DNA from: Pseudomonadota bacterium
Lineage (GTDB): Bacteria; Pseudomonadota; Alphaproteobacteria; Rhodobacterales; Rhodobacteraceae
Length of the DNA stretch: 6,602 nt
Reading direction: 5' to 3'
Assembly: GCA_021813645.1 (NCBI GenBank)
Contig: JAKAJW010000149.1
Span: 1 to 6,602, forward strand
Part shown: one piece after another, positions 1 to 6,154 of the stretch
Position numbering within the stretch: the stretch's first letter is position 1
How the letters are laid out: every line of letters starts with the position of its first letter
Position numbers and translations under genes: made by a program
The notes under the pieces: generated by a model
Databases searched by the model: none
What the model was told of the DNA's origin: nothing
What the model saw: the letters and a program-made list of their open reading frames with translations, nothing else

Positions 1-10
1 CCCTACGCCG

Positions 11-1273
11 CTAGCCGGGCGCCTCGGCCCGTTCCTTCAGGAAGGCGTTCGGATCGACCAAGTAGCGCTGCGACAGCGGGATCGATGCTGCGCCGAGCGA
101 ACGTGCCTGGGCTCCGACCGTGCCCGGCGCGATGACCGGCGGCTCGATCCCGGAGAAGTCGAGCTCGCGCAGCGCGGCGCGGGTCGCCGTGACGATGCGG
201 GCGCGGATATCCGGCGGCATCCAGCCGTCGATCAGCGCTGCCTCGACATCGAGGACCGCGGTGGCGGACAAGGTGGCCTGGGCGAGGCCCTGGGCGACCT
301 CACCGATCCAGCGGGCCAGGATTGGTTCTGGCACTGCCCAGTTCGGTGGAGTGTCCCAGAGCCCGTCGCACTGGTGGCCGGCCTCGGCCAGATAGCGCTC
401 GAGCGAGGCCATCGAGGCGACCGAGATCAACTGCCGCATCTTGCCGTCCGGACCGGGCACGGGCAGCGAGCCGAGCGCGCCGGCATTGCCGGTGCGGCCG
501 GTGAACAGCTGGCCGTTCAGCACGATGCCGCCGCCGACGAAATAGGCGATGTAGAAATACAGGAAGTCCTTCGGCCTCGGCGCGGTGCCGAAGACCAGTT
601 CCGCCCCGCAGGCGGCGGTGGCGTCGTTCTGCACATAGACCGGGACCGGCGAGAATGCTGCCACTTCGGCCTGTATATCGCGGTCGCGCCAGTCGTCCAT
701 CTCGGCCTGGGGGGCGCCGACGAACTGCGCCCAAAGCCACATCTGGAAGGGCATGGCGATGCCGAGGCCGGCGATGCGCGGGCGCAGATGGGCGGGCATT
801 TCCGCGATCATAGCGGGGAGGGCTTGGGCGAGGAACGCCACCGCCGCGTCGTGGGTCGGGTAGCGGTAGGTGTGGCGGCGCTGCGCGGTGATCCGGCCGA
901 GGAAGTCCGTCAGCACCAGATCGACGCTGCGCCGGCCGATCTTCGCGCCGAAGAAGAAGGCGCCTTCGGGGTTCAGCGACATCGGCACCGAGGGCTGGCC
1001 GATCCGGCCGCGCACCGGCTCGCCGCGGATCAGCAGCCCGTCGGATTCGAGCGCGCGCATGATGACCGAGACGGTCTGCGCCGAAAGCCCGGTGATGCGG
1101 GCGATGTCGGATTTCGCCAGCGCGCCCTGGCGACGGACGAGCGACAGCACGAGGCGTTCGTTGTGCGCGCGCAGGCCGGATTGGTTGGAGCCACGCAGCC
1201 CCTCGGCGCCATGCTTGGGCGCGCGCATGGCGCCCGGCTTCGCAACTTCGGACTTCACCATGTCGGTTTTCAT
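11..1273 (-). CDS. ROK-family transcriptional regulator, likely regulator of the adjacent fructose-type ABC importer
   Basis: Probable sugar-responsive DNA-binding regulator of 420 residues. Residues about 38-85 form a winged helix-turn-helix (LAKSDIARITGLSAQTVS, then a second helix ending SDGLL). The rest is a ROK sugar-binding fold: GLGIAMP near 169-175, conserved QND at 215-217, and a glycine-rich GGGIVLNG at 247-254. The usual ROK motif ExGH and the zinc-binding CxCGxxGC are missing; the equivalent segment reads GNAGALGSLPVPGPDG (262-277), so zinc binding is unlikely. I chose the ATG at 1273 because AGAAGGA lies just upstream. The same frame stays open to an ATG at 1357, but that extension lies inside the preceding mutarotase gene. 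The gene is second in a minus-strand operon, 10 bp after the mutarotase, and divergent from frcBCA. It probably controls both operons, as ROK proteins such as NagC, Mlc and XylR do for their neighbours. The ROK family is clear. The ligand and an frcR-like role are inferred from position. Confidence 0.88.
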   Translation of the reverse strand: MKTDMVKSEVAKPGAMRAPKHGAEGLRGSNQSGLRAHNERLVLSLVRRQGALAKSDIARITGLSAQTVSVIMRALESDGLLIRGEPVRGRIGQPSVPMSLNPEGAFFFGAKIGRRSVDLVLTDFLGRITAQRRHTYRYPTHDAAVAFLAQALPAMIAEMPAHLRPRIAGLGIAMPFQMWLWAQFVGAPQAEMDDWRDRDIQAEVAAFSPVPVYVQNDATAACGAELVFGTAPRPKDFLYFYIAYFVGGGIVLNGQLFTGRTGNAGALGSLPVPGPDGKMRQLISVASMASLERYLAEAGHQCDGLWDTPPNWAVPEPILARWIGEVAQGLAQATLSATAVLDVEAALIDGWMPPDIRARIVTATRAALRELDFSGIEPPVIAPGTVGAQARSLGAASIPLSQRYLVDPNAFLKERAEAPG

Positions 1274-1283
1274 CGCGTCCTTC

Positions 1284-1721
1284 TCATGTCGCAGCGGGGG
1301 TAAGCACCCCCTTGCGCAAGACGACATTGGCGAAGAGCGCAGGCTCGCTGGTGGCAACGATGGTATGGGCGGCGCGGATGCGGGGGTAGAGCAGTTCGCC
1401 GGCCAGCGGCTCCACCGCGAGGCCCGGCGCGCGGACCGCGCAGCATTGGTCGATCTGGGTATGGATTGCCGCTTTTTGCGCCGGGTCGTTGTTGAGGCCG
1501 GCGCGAAAGATCGCGCGTGGCGTCGCTTGGTCGAGCGGCAAGAGCGTCAGGATCGCGTCGAGCAGCGGAAGCAACCCGTGGCCGTCGGCGCGCACCAGAC
1601 GGCGGGCATGTTCCTGCGCGGGATAGTTGCCGTCGACCAAGGCGATTTCGTCGCCATGGCCCATCGCCCGCAGCGTTGCCAGCAATTCTGGCCCGATAAT
1701 GGAGGGAATCCCAATCAGCAT
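1284..1721 (-). CDS. RbsD/FucU-family sugar mutarotase
   Basis: A 145-residue cytoplasmic protein of the RbsD/FucU family, which interconverts cyclic forms of monosaccharides (ribose pyranase or fucose anomer mutarotase) so that imported sugar reaches the form used by the next enzyme. Visible family marks are the N-terminal GIPSIIGPELLATL, the GHGDEIALVDGNYP block with His22 and Asp30 matching catalytic His20 and Asp28 of the E. coli proteins, and the C-terminal EPALFANVVLRKGV. In that last motif Phe130 sits where FucU and RbsD usually have a catalytic Tyr; Asn132 is kept. Length is close to the family norm of about 140. The ATG at 1721 has GGAAAG about 8 bases upstream. It is first in the minus-strand operon with the ROK regulator and divergent from the importer genes. 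The true substrate may be fructose, ribose, fucose or a related sugar; the sequence alone does not decide between RbsD and FucU, though the LRKGV end and the fold look more like FucU. Confidence 0.88.
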   Translation of the reverse strand: MLIGIPSIIGPELLATLRAMGHGDEIALVDGNYPAQEHARRLVRADGHGLLPLLDAILTLLPLDQATPRAIFRAGLNNDPAQKAAIHTQIDQCCAVRAPGLAVEPLAGELLYPRIRAAHTIVATSEPALFANVVLRKGVLTPAAT

Positions 1722-2027
1722 CGCTTGCTTTCCAATGACTCCGAACGGAGCCGCACCGAGACGCCATACATTCGCGTGCCGCCGCCGTCTTCGGCTGCGC
1801 CGCGCGCCGGCCCCATTCCGACGCGAAATATCTTCGACATCCTCAACGCCAGGGCTTGAGGCAGAGTGCGGAGGGCGTAGCTGGCTGTCAATACTAAATC
1901 AGAGTGATTTATTTATATTGACGGAGTATTACGAATCGGGTCTTCTGGCGCCATCGCGGCGGGGGGGAGCCTGGCGTCTGCGAGTAATGGCGGGGCATGA
2001 GCCTTGGCCTGACAAGGGAGGAACATC
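1722..2027. promoter_or_regulatory. Divergent intergenic control region between mutarotase/ROK operon and frcBCA
   Basis: This 306-bp stretch contains no convincing gene; the open frames crossing it on either strand are extensions of antisense frames. Reading from the mutarotase side, it has GC-rich leader sequence including a small hairpin CTCCG-AA-CGGAG at 1739-1750, about 18 bases from the mutarotase start. Next comes a sharply AT-rich island at about 1886-1935 holding inverted repeats and promoter-like boxes. Last is a GC-rich frcB leader ending in a strong ribosome binding site. It is the only space from which both operons can be started, so control of both should lie here. Confidence 0.75.
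1886..1923. promoter_or_regulatory. Candidate operator with back-to-back -35 boxes (nested inverted repeat)
   Basis: An inner palindrome TAAATCA-GAG-TGATTTA (1895-1901 and 1905-1911) lies within an outer inverted repeat GTCAATA (1887-1893) and TATTGAC (1916-1922). The outer arms also spell outward-facing -35-like hexamers: TTGACA on the minus strand (1891-1886), pointing at the mutarotase, and TTGACG on the plus strand (1918-1923), pointing at frcB. Matching -10 boxes at 16-18 bp spacing are poor on both sides (TCTTCT at 1941-1946 on plus; CACTCT at 1868-1863 on minus), which is common in alphaproteobacteria. The symmetric AT-rich half-sites suit a dimeric winged-helix regulator, most simply the adjacent ROK protein. 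The repeats are seen directly; the promoter and operator roles are inferred. Confidence 0.55.
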
Positions 2028-3053
2028 GTGACGAAATTCAAGACCAGCGCGCTCTTGGGCGCGGCGGCCCTCGCGCTTTTGTCCGCGGCCCCGGCGACGG
2101 CGGCCGGCGTGAAGGCCTGCCTCATCACCAAGACCGACACCAACCCGTTCTTTGTGAAGATGAAGGAAGGCGCCTTGGCGGAAGCCAAGAAGCTCGGGAT
2201 CGATCTGAAGACCTATGCCGGCAAGATCGACGGCGACAACGAAAGCCAGGTGAACGCGATCGAGGCCTGCATCGCCGATGGGGCGAAGGGGATTCTCCTC
2301 ACCGCCTCGGACACCAAGGCGATCGTTCCTTCGGTCGAGAAGGCGCGCAAGCACGGCATTCTGGTGATCGAGTTGGACACCCCGCTCGACCCGATCACGG
2401 CGGCCGACATGACCTTCGCCACCGACAATTTCGAAGCCGGCAAGCTGATCGGGGAATGGGCCAAGGAAACCCTGGGCGACAAGGCGAAGAGCGCCAAGAT
2501 CGCGATGCTCGATCTGGCCGTCTCGCAACCCTCGGTGGACGTGCTGCGCGACACCGGCTTCCTGACCGGATTCGGCATCAGCGTGCCCGACAAGACCCGC
2601 TGGGGCAGCGAGAAGGATCCCCGCATCGTCGGCCATGAGGTGACCGCCGGAAACGAGGAGGGCGGCCAGAAGGCGATGGAAACCCTGCTCGCAAAGGATC
2701 CAGGCATCAATCTGGTCTATACGATCAACGAGCCGGCGGCCGCCGGCGCCTATCAGGCGCTGAAGTCGGTCGGCAAGGAAAAGGGCGTGATGATCGTCTC
2801 GATCGACGGCGGCTGCCCGGGCGTAAAGAACGTGAAGGAAGGCATCATCGGGGCCACCTCGCAGCAATATCCGTTGCTGATGGCCTCGAAGGGGATCGAC
2901 GCGATCGCGGAATGGGCGAAGGACGGCAAGAAGCCCGAGGCGACCGCCGGCAAGACCTTCTTCGATACCGGCGTGAAGCTGATCACCGATCATCCGGTGG
3001 CCGCGGTGCCCTCGATCGACAGCGCCGAAGGCCTGAAGCTCTGCTGGGGCTGA
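2028..3053 (+). CDS. frcB: Fructose-type sugar ABC transporter, periplasmic substrate-binding protein
   Basis: Exported sugar-binding receptor of a CUT2-type ABC importer, 341 residues. Residues 1-26 are a Sec signal peptide: KFK, a hydrophobic core of Ala/Leu, and an AxA-type cleavage near APATAA. The mature part is a Peripla_BP_4 (ribose-binding-like) two-lobe fold. It contains CLITKTDTNPFF (31-42), ADGAKGILLTASD (83-95), ELDTPLD (115-121), TINEPAAAGAY (232-242) and SIDGGCPGV (258-266), and ends in CWG. This pattern, including the four cysteines at 31, 81, 263 and 339, matches my memory of S. meliloti FrcB closely, hence the symbol. In that species the system takes up fructose and is competed by mannose and ribose. 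The start is GTG at 2028, with GGAGG at 2017-2021 six bases before it; no better ATG exists. It is first in the operon with frcC and frcA. The binding protein is probably made in excess, since a hairpin follows it. Confidence 0.93.
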   Translation: MTKFKTSALLGAAALALLSAAPATAAGVKACLITKTDTNPFFVKMKEGALAEAKKLGIDLKTYAGKIDGDNESQVNAIEACIADGAKGILLTASDTKAIVPSVEKARKHGILVIELDTPLDPITAADMTFATDNFEAGKLIGEWAKETLGDKAKSAKIAMLDLAVSQPSVDVLRDTGFLTGFGISVPDKTRWGSEKDPRIVGHEVTAGNEEGGQKAMETLLAKDPGINLVYTINEPAAAGAYQALKSVGKEKGVMIVSIDGGCPGVKNVKEGIIGATSQQYPLLMASKGIDAIAEWAKDGKKPEATAGKTFFDTGVKLITDHPVAAVPSIDSAEGLKLCWG

Positions 3054-3113
3054 TCCGGGACGACGCACGCTCGACTTGATTCGGTTGGCTGCTCGGCGGC
3101 ACACTGACAGGTG

Positions 3114-3137
3114 AGGGGCGGTGGCAACGCCGCCCCT
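3114..3137 (+). other. Intergenic hairpin between frcB and frcC
   Basis: GGGGCGG (3115-3121) and CCGCCCC (3130-3136) pair perfectly. The stem is extended by an A-T pair at 3114/3137 and a T-G wobble at 3122/3129 around a GGCAAC loop. Only two Ts follow, so this is not a classic intrinsic terminator. A stable hairpin in the gap between a binding-protein gene and its permease gene often protects the upstream mRNA end or partly stops transcription, giving more binding protein than membrane components. The pairing is seen; the role is inferred. Confidence 0.6.
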
Positions 3138-3170
3138 TCCAATATCCGGACCCTGCCCGAAGCGGGGCCG

Positions 3171-3180
3171 AGGAGGAGGG
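3171..3180 (+). promoter_or_regulatory. Ribosome binding site deciding the frcC start
   Basis: AGGAGGAGGG ends five bases before the ATG at 3186 and is a strong match to the 16S rRNA tail. It favours this ATG over the in-frame GTG at 3111, whose reading would run through the hairpin at 3114-3137 and add 25 residues unlike a permease N-terminus. Confidence 0.85.
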
Positions 3181-3185
3181 GACCA

Positions 3186-4256
3186 ATGTCAACGGATGTG
3201 CGGGGCCCGCAGGGGTTCGAGCAGGCCATCAAGTCCGGCGCGGATACGGTCGCCCACTTCGATGAGCAAAAGTCTGTGGTTCAGCGTATCCAGGGGGTGC
3301 TGCACCATACGCCGGCTCTGGTTCCGCTCATCGTGCTGGTGGTCTCGACCGTCATCTTCGGGCTGATCCTGGGGTCGCGGTTCTTCTCGGCCTACGCGCT
3401 GACGCTGATCGTCCGGCAGGTCGCCATCACCGGCATCGTCGGCGCCGCGCAGACGCTGGTGGTGCTGACGGCCGGCATCGAGCTTTCGGTGGGCGCGATC
3501 ATGGTCCTCAGCTCGGTGGTCATGGGACAGGTGGTCTTTCGCTACGGCCTGCCGCCGGCGTTCGCGATCGTTTGCGGGCTGGCGCTTGGCGCCGCGATCG
3601 GCTCGTTGAACGGCACCCTCGTCGCCAAGATGAAGCTGCCGCCGTTCATCGTGACGCTTGGCATGTGGCAGATCGTGCTGGCGACGAATTTCATCTATTC
3701 GGGCAACGAGACGATCCGCGCGCAGGACATCCAGGACAAGGCGCCGCTGTTGCAGATGTTCGGCAACACGGTGGAGGTGGGCGGCGCCGTGCTGACCTGG
3801 GGCGCCATCTTCATGTTGGCCCTGGTGCTGCTGTTGGCCTATGTGCTGCGGCACACGGCCTGGGGCCGGCATGTCTACGCCGTGGGCGATGATCCCGATG
3901 CCGCGGCGCTGGCGGGGGTGCGGGTCACCCGCGTCCTGATCAGCGTCTACACCCTGGCGGGCCTGATCTGCGCAATGGCGGGCTGGGCGCTGATCGGGCG
4001 GCTCGGTTCTGTCTCGCCGCAGTCCGGCCAGTTCGAGAACATCAACTCGATCACCGCCGTGGTGATCGGCGGCATCTCGCTGTTCGGCGGGCGGGGCTCG
4101 ATCATGGGCATGATGTTCGGGGCGCTGATCGTGGGCGTGTTTACGCTCGGGCTGAACATGTACGGCACCGACCCTCAATGGACCTATCTCTTGATCGGCG
4201 TGCTCATCATCGCGGCAGTTGCCGTCGATCAGTGGATCAGAAAGGCGGCGGCGTGA
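3186..4256 (+). CDS. frcC: Fructose-type sugar ABC transporter, permease
   Basis: Inner-membrane permease of the BPD_transp_2 family (RbsC/XylH/FrcC class), 356 residues, forming the sugar channel and probably acting as a homodimer with two FrcA subunits. A cytoplasmic N-terminal tail of about 42 residues, long for RbsC but typical of FrcC, precedes about nine to ten hydrophobic segments. Diagnostic motifs are TAGIELSVG (95-103), SLNGTLVAK (140-148), and the ATPase-contacting cytoplasmic loop WGRHVYAVGDDPDAAALAGV (226-245). GGISLFGGRGS (295-305) is also present. Family members often have Asp in GIDLSVG; here it is Glu, a mild change. It follows frcB after 132 bases that contain a hairpin. Its TGA stop shares one base with the frcA ATG, so the two are probably translationally coupled. 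The transporter family is certain; the exact sugar follows from frcB and the gene order. Confidence 0.93.
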   Translation: MSTDVRGPQGFEQAIKSGADTVAHFDEQKSVVQRIQGVLHHTPALVPLIVLVVSTVIFGLILGSRFFSAYALTLIVRQVAITGIVGAAQTLVVLTAGIELSVGAIMVLSSVVMGQVVFRYGLPPAFAIVCGLALGAAIGSLNGTLVAKMKLPPFIVTLGMWQIVLATNFIYSGNETIRAQDIQDKAPLLQMFGNTVEVGGAVLTWGAIFMLALVLLLAYVLRHTAWGRHVYAVGDDPDAAALAGVRVTRVLISVYTLAGLICAMAGWALIGRLGSVSPQSGQFENINSITAVVIGGISLFGGRGSIMGMMFGALIVGVFTLGLNMYGTDPQWTYLLIGVLIIAAVAVDQWIRKAAA

Positions 4257-5029
4257 TGGAACCGATCCTGAAGGCTCGAGGTCTGGTGAAACGTTTCGGC
4301 AAGGTCACGGCGCTCGACCACTGCGACTTCGATCTGATGCCCGGGGAAATCCTGGCCGTGATCGGCGACAACGGGGCTGGGAAATCGACTCTGATCAAAG
4401 CGATCTCGGGGGCCCTGAGGCCGGACGAGGGCACGATCACGCTGGAGGGGCGCGAACTCAATTTCAATTCGCCGCTCGACGCGCGGCGGGTGGGGATCGA
4501 GACGGTCTATCAGAACCTGGCGCTCTCGCCGGCGCTTTCCATCGCCGACAACATGTTCCTGGGGCGCGAAATCCGGAAGCCCGGCCTGCTCGGGGGGCTG
4601 TTTCGCAAGCTGGACCGAACGGAGATGGAACGACGGGCCCGGGAGAAACTGTCCGAACTTGGCCTGATGACGATCCAGAACATCAGCCAGGCGGTGGAGA
4701 CGCTGTCGGGCGGCCAGCGCCAGGGGGTGGCGGTGGCGCGGGCGGCGGCTTTTGGCTCCAAGCTGGTCATCATGGACGAACCGACAGCCGCGCTCGGCGT
4801 GAAGGAAAGCCGGCGGGTGCTTGAGCTGATCCTCGACGTGAAGCGGCGCGGGCTGCCGATCGTCCTGATCAGCCACAACATGCCGCATGTCTTCGAAGTG
4901 GCGGACCGCATCCATATCCACCGGCTCGGCAAGCGGCTCTGCGTCATCGACCCGAAGAAATACTCGATGTCGGACGCGGTGGCCTTCATGACCGGGGCGA
5001 AGCTGCCGGAAGAGGCGGAGGCGGCCTGA
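4256..5029 (+). CDS. frcA: Fructose-type sugar ABC transporter, ATP-binding protein
   Basis: Cytoplasmic ATPase that powers import through FrcC, 257 residues. All nucleotide-binding elements are intact: Walker A GDNGAGKST (37-45), Q-loop Gln86 in TVYQNLALSP, signature LSGGQRQGVAVARA (150-163), Walker B LVIMDEPTAALG (170-181) with Asp174 and Glu175, and H-loop His207 in LISHNM. It has a single nucleotide-binding domain, unlike the double-domain RbsA/XylG/MglA ATPases of most sugar importers in this class; single-domain ATPases are the FrcA pattern. The ATG at 4256 overlaps the frcC TGA by one base (TGATG); a GTG at 4253 is possible but less likely. I saw no strong ribosome binding site of its own, only AAAGGCGG about 10 bases upstream, which fits coupling to frcC. 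It is the last gene of the operon; the next gene, on the opposite strand, starts its stop codon 16 bases later. The frcK kinase of the S. meliloti operon is not present. Confidence 0.93.
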   Translation: MEPILKARGLVKRFGKVTALDHCDFDLMPGEILAVIGDNGAGKSTLIKAISGALRPDEGTITLEGRELNFNSPLDARRVGIETVYQNLALSPALSIADNMFLGREIRKPGLLGGLFRKLDRTEMERRAREKLSELGLMTIQNISQAVETLSGGQRQGVAVARAAAFGSKLVIMDEPTAALGVKESRRVLELILDVKRRGLPIVLISHNMPHVFEVADRIHIHRLGKRLCVIDPKKYSMSDAVAFMTGAKLPEEAEAA

Positions 5030-5043
5030 GCCGGCCCCGCCTC
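5018..5043. terminator. Possible stem-loop terminator between convergent frcA and EamA-transporter genes
   Basis: GAGGCGG (5018-5024) and CCGCCTC (5037-5043) are perfect inverted copies around a 12-base loop. An alternative inner GGCC/GGCC pairing also exists. The repeat overlaps the end of frcA and covers almost all of the 16-base gap between two convergent stop codons. That position suits a bidirectional terminator, but no T run follows on either strand. Confidence 0.35.
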
Positions 5044-5045
5044 GC

Positions 5046-5963
5046 CTAGCCCAGCGGCGTCATGGCGCGCCGTTGGCGCGCGCGCTCGAGGCCGAGCCGG
5101 CTTTCGCGCCAGATGATCAGCAAGCCCGCCGCGACGATGATCGCGGCGCCGCCGAGTGTCGCCCAAGTTGGCACTTCGGCGAAGATGAAATAGCCGATCC
5201 CGAGCGAGAGGATCATCGAGGAATATTCGAACGGCGCGATCAGCGAGGCATCCGCCTCGCGGTAGCTGGAGGTCAGAAGGATCTGGCCGATCCCGCCGAA
5301 CAGGCCACAGCCGACCAGCATCGCCGCCTCGGCCGGGGTTGGCACGACCCAGCCCCAGGGGAGGGTGACGAGCGCCAGCAGCGAACCCGAAAGCGAGAAG
5401 TAGAAGACGATGGCCGTGACCCGTTCGGTGGTGACGAGCCGGCGCACCCACACCTGGGCCAGCGCAGAGAGCACCGCGCCGCAAAGCACGAAGGTGGCGC
5501 CGATCGCGGTATCGCGGTCGCCATGACCAAGGCCGGTCAGGTTCGGGGCGAGCACGATGGTGACGCCGACCAGGCCGAGCCCCACGGCGGAGATACGAAA
5601 CCGGCGCACCTGCTCGCCGAGCAGCAGGGCTGCGAAGACCACAGTGAGCAAGGGGGCGGCATAGCCGATGGCGGTGACCTCCGGCAGCGGCAGAAAGGCA
5701 AGCGCCGCGAAGCTGAGCCCCATGTTGGATGTGCCGAGCAATCCGCGCAGCAGGTGGCCAAAGGGCGACTTGATCCGCAGGCCGGCGGGAAACTCGCCGC
5801 GGCTCAGCAGCCAGACCACGATCACCGGCATTGCGAAGGCGGAGCGGAAGAACACCGACTCGCCCGCAGGGATGTGGTCGGAGACCGCCTTGATGAGCGA
5901 CGACATCACCATGAAGAAGGTGACAGAGGTGAGCTTCATCGCAATGCCGCGAAGCGGGCGCAT
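5046..5963 (-). CDS. EamA/DMT-superfamily transporter
   Basis: Inner-membrane carrier of the drug/metabolite transporter superfamily, 305 residues, with two tandem EamA domains of five helices each (about 5-135 and 148-282). Recognisable segments are VFFRSAFAMPVIVVWLLSRG in the first repeat, then GYAAPLLTVVFAALLLGEQ and the helix ending VGVTIVLAP. In the second repeat they are PFEYSSMILSLGIGYFIFAEVPT and a final helix before the Arg-rich tail ESRLGLERARQRR. The length fits the 290-310 usual for the family. I chose ATG at 5963 (MRPLRGIAMK), because homologues begin a few residues before the first helix. The frame stays open to 6095, but that extension is Arg/Pro/Ser-rich like a shadow frame. 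No clear ribosome binding site precedes 5963; ATG at 5939 is an alternative. Substrate is unknown: members move amino acids, nucleobase-like metabolites, riboflavin or drugs. It is divergent from adenine deaminase, so a purine-related substrate is possible but untested. Confidence 0.82.
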   Translation of the reverse strand: MRPLRGIAMKLTSVTFFMVMSSLIKAVSDHIPAGESVFFRSAFAMPVIVVWLLSRGEFPAGLRIKSPFGHLLRGLLGTSNMGLSFAALAFLPLPEVTAIGYAAPLLTVVFAALLLGEQVRRFRISAVGLGLVGVTIVLAPNLTGLGHGDRDTAIGATFVLCGAVLSALAQVWVRRLVTTERVTAIVFYFSLSGSLLALVTLPWGWVVPTPAEAAMLVGCGLFGGIGQILLTSSYREADASLIAPFEYSSMILSLGIGYFIFAEVPTWATLGGAAIIVAAGLLIIWRESRLGLERARQRRAMTPLG

Positions 5964-6000
5964 GGGCGGACCAAGGCGCGGGACTGGCGCGGACCGGCCG

Positions 6001-6047
6001 CGCGACCTCCGGCTCCGCCGGCCCGCAACGCGGACCCCGGAGGCGCG
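6001..6047. repeat. Inverted repeat upstream of the EamA transporter
   Basis: CGCG (6001-6004) plus CCTCCGG (6006-6012) pair with CCGGAGG (6037-6043) plus CGCG (6044-6047), giving 11 base pairs with one bulged A at 6005 and a 24-base loop. It starts 38 bases upstream of the chosen transporter ATG. On the minus strand the pairing would hide the only GGAGG in the leader. A role in the transcript is inferred and depends on where transcription starts. Confidence 0.45.
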
Positions 6048-6111
6048 AGATGGCATGCTTCGTCGGGGGGCGCAAGGTCGGATCGGCGGCGGCACGTCCG
6101 CGGGCGCCAGG

Positions 6112-6154
6112 GGCCGCGATGTCCCCTGGGGCTGGCCAGGCAGTGGTCGCGGCC
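6112..6154. repeat. Inverted repeat upstream of adenine deaminase
   Basis: GGCCGCGA (6112-6119) and TCGCGGCC (6147-6154) are perfect inverted copies. Inside them CCTGG (6125-6129) pairs with CCAGG (6136-6140) around a six-base loop, so the whole 43 bases can fold as one long interrupted hairpin. It ends 70 bases before the ade start. It may be a leader structure or a binding site; no T run follows, so a simple terminator is unlikely. Confidence 0.5.

Noticed and set aside
374..1303. Long plus-strand open frame of 309 codons opposite the ROK regulator
   Set aside because: It is antisense to a clear ROK gene, is rich in Arg, Gly, His and Ala, and has no recognisable domain. Stop-free antisense frames are expected in GC-rich genes.
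870..1859. Plus-strand open frame of 329 codons across the ROK gene, the mutarotase and the intergenic region
   Set aside because: It lies antisense to two recognised genes and continues into noncoding DNA. Its composition changes along its length and no family is recognisable.
1929..3104. Minus-strand open frame of 391 codons opposite frcB
   Set aside because: It is exactly antisense to a strongly recognisable binding-protein gene, and its Arg/Gly/His/Asp-rich translation is typical of a shadow frame.
3111..3185. N-terminal extension of frcC from the GTG at 3111
   Set aside because: It would run through the intergenic hairpin, lacks a ribosome binding site of its own, and a very strong site sits just before the ATG at 3186.
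3189..4178. Minus-strand open frame of 329 codons opposite frcC
   Set aside because: It is His/Arg/Gln/Asp-rich with no membrane segments, the usual antisense image of a hydrophobic permease gene.
5018..5043. Strong intrinsic terminator after frcA
   Set aside because: The stem is present but there is no T run on either strand, so it is listed only as a weak candidate.
5964..6095. 44-residue N-terminal extension of the EamA transporter
   Set aside because: The sequence is Arg/Pro/Ser-rich, unlike the family N-terminus, and lies in repeat-rich intergenic DNA with no ribosome binding site in front.
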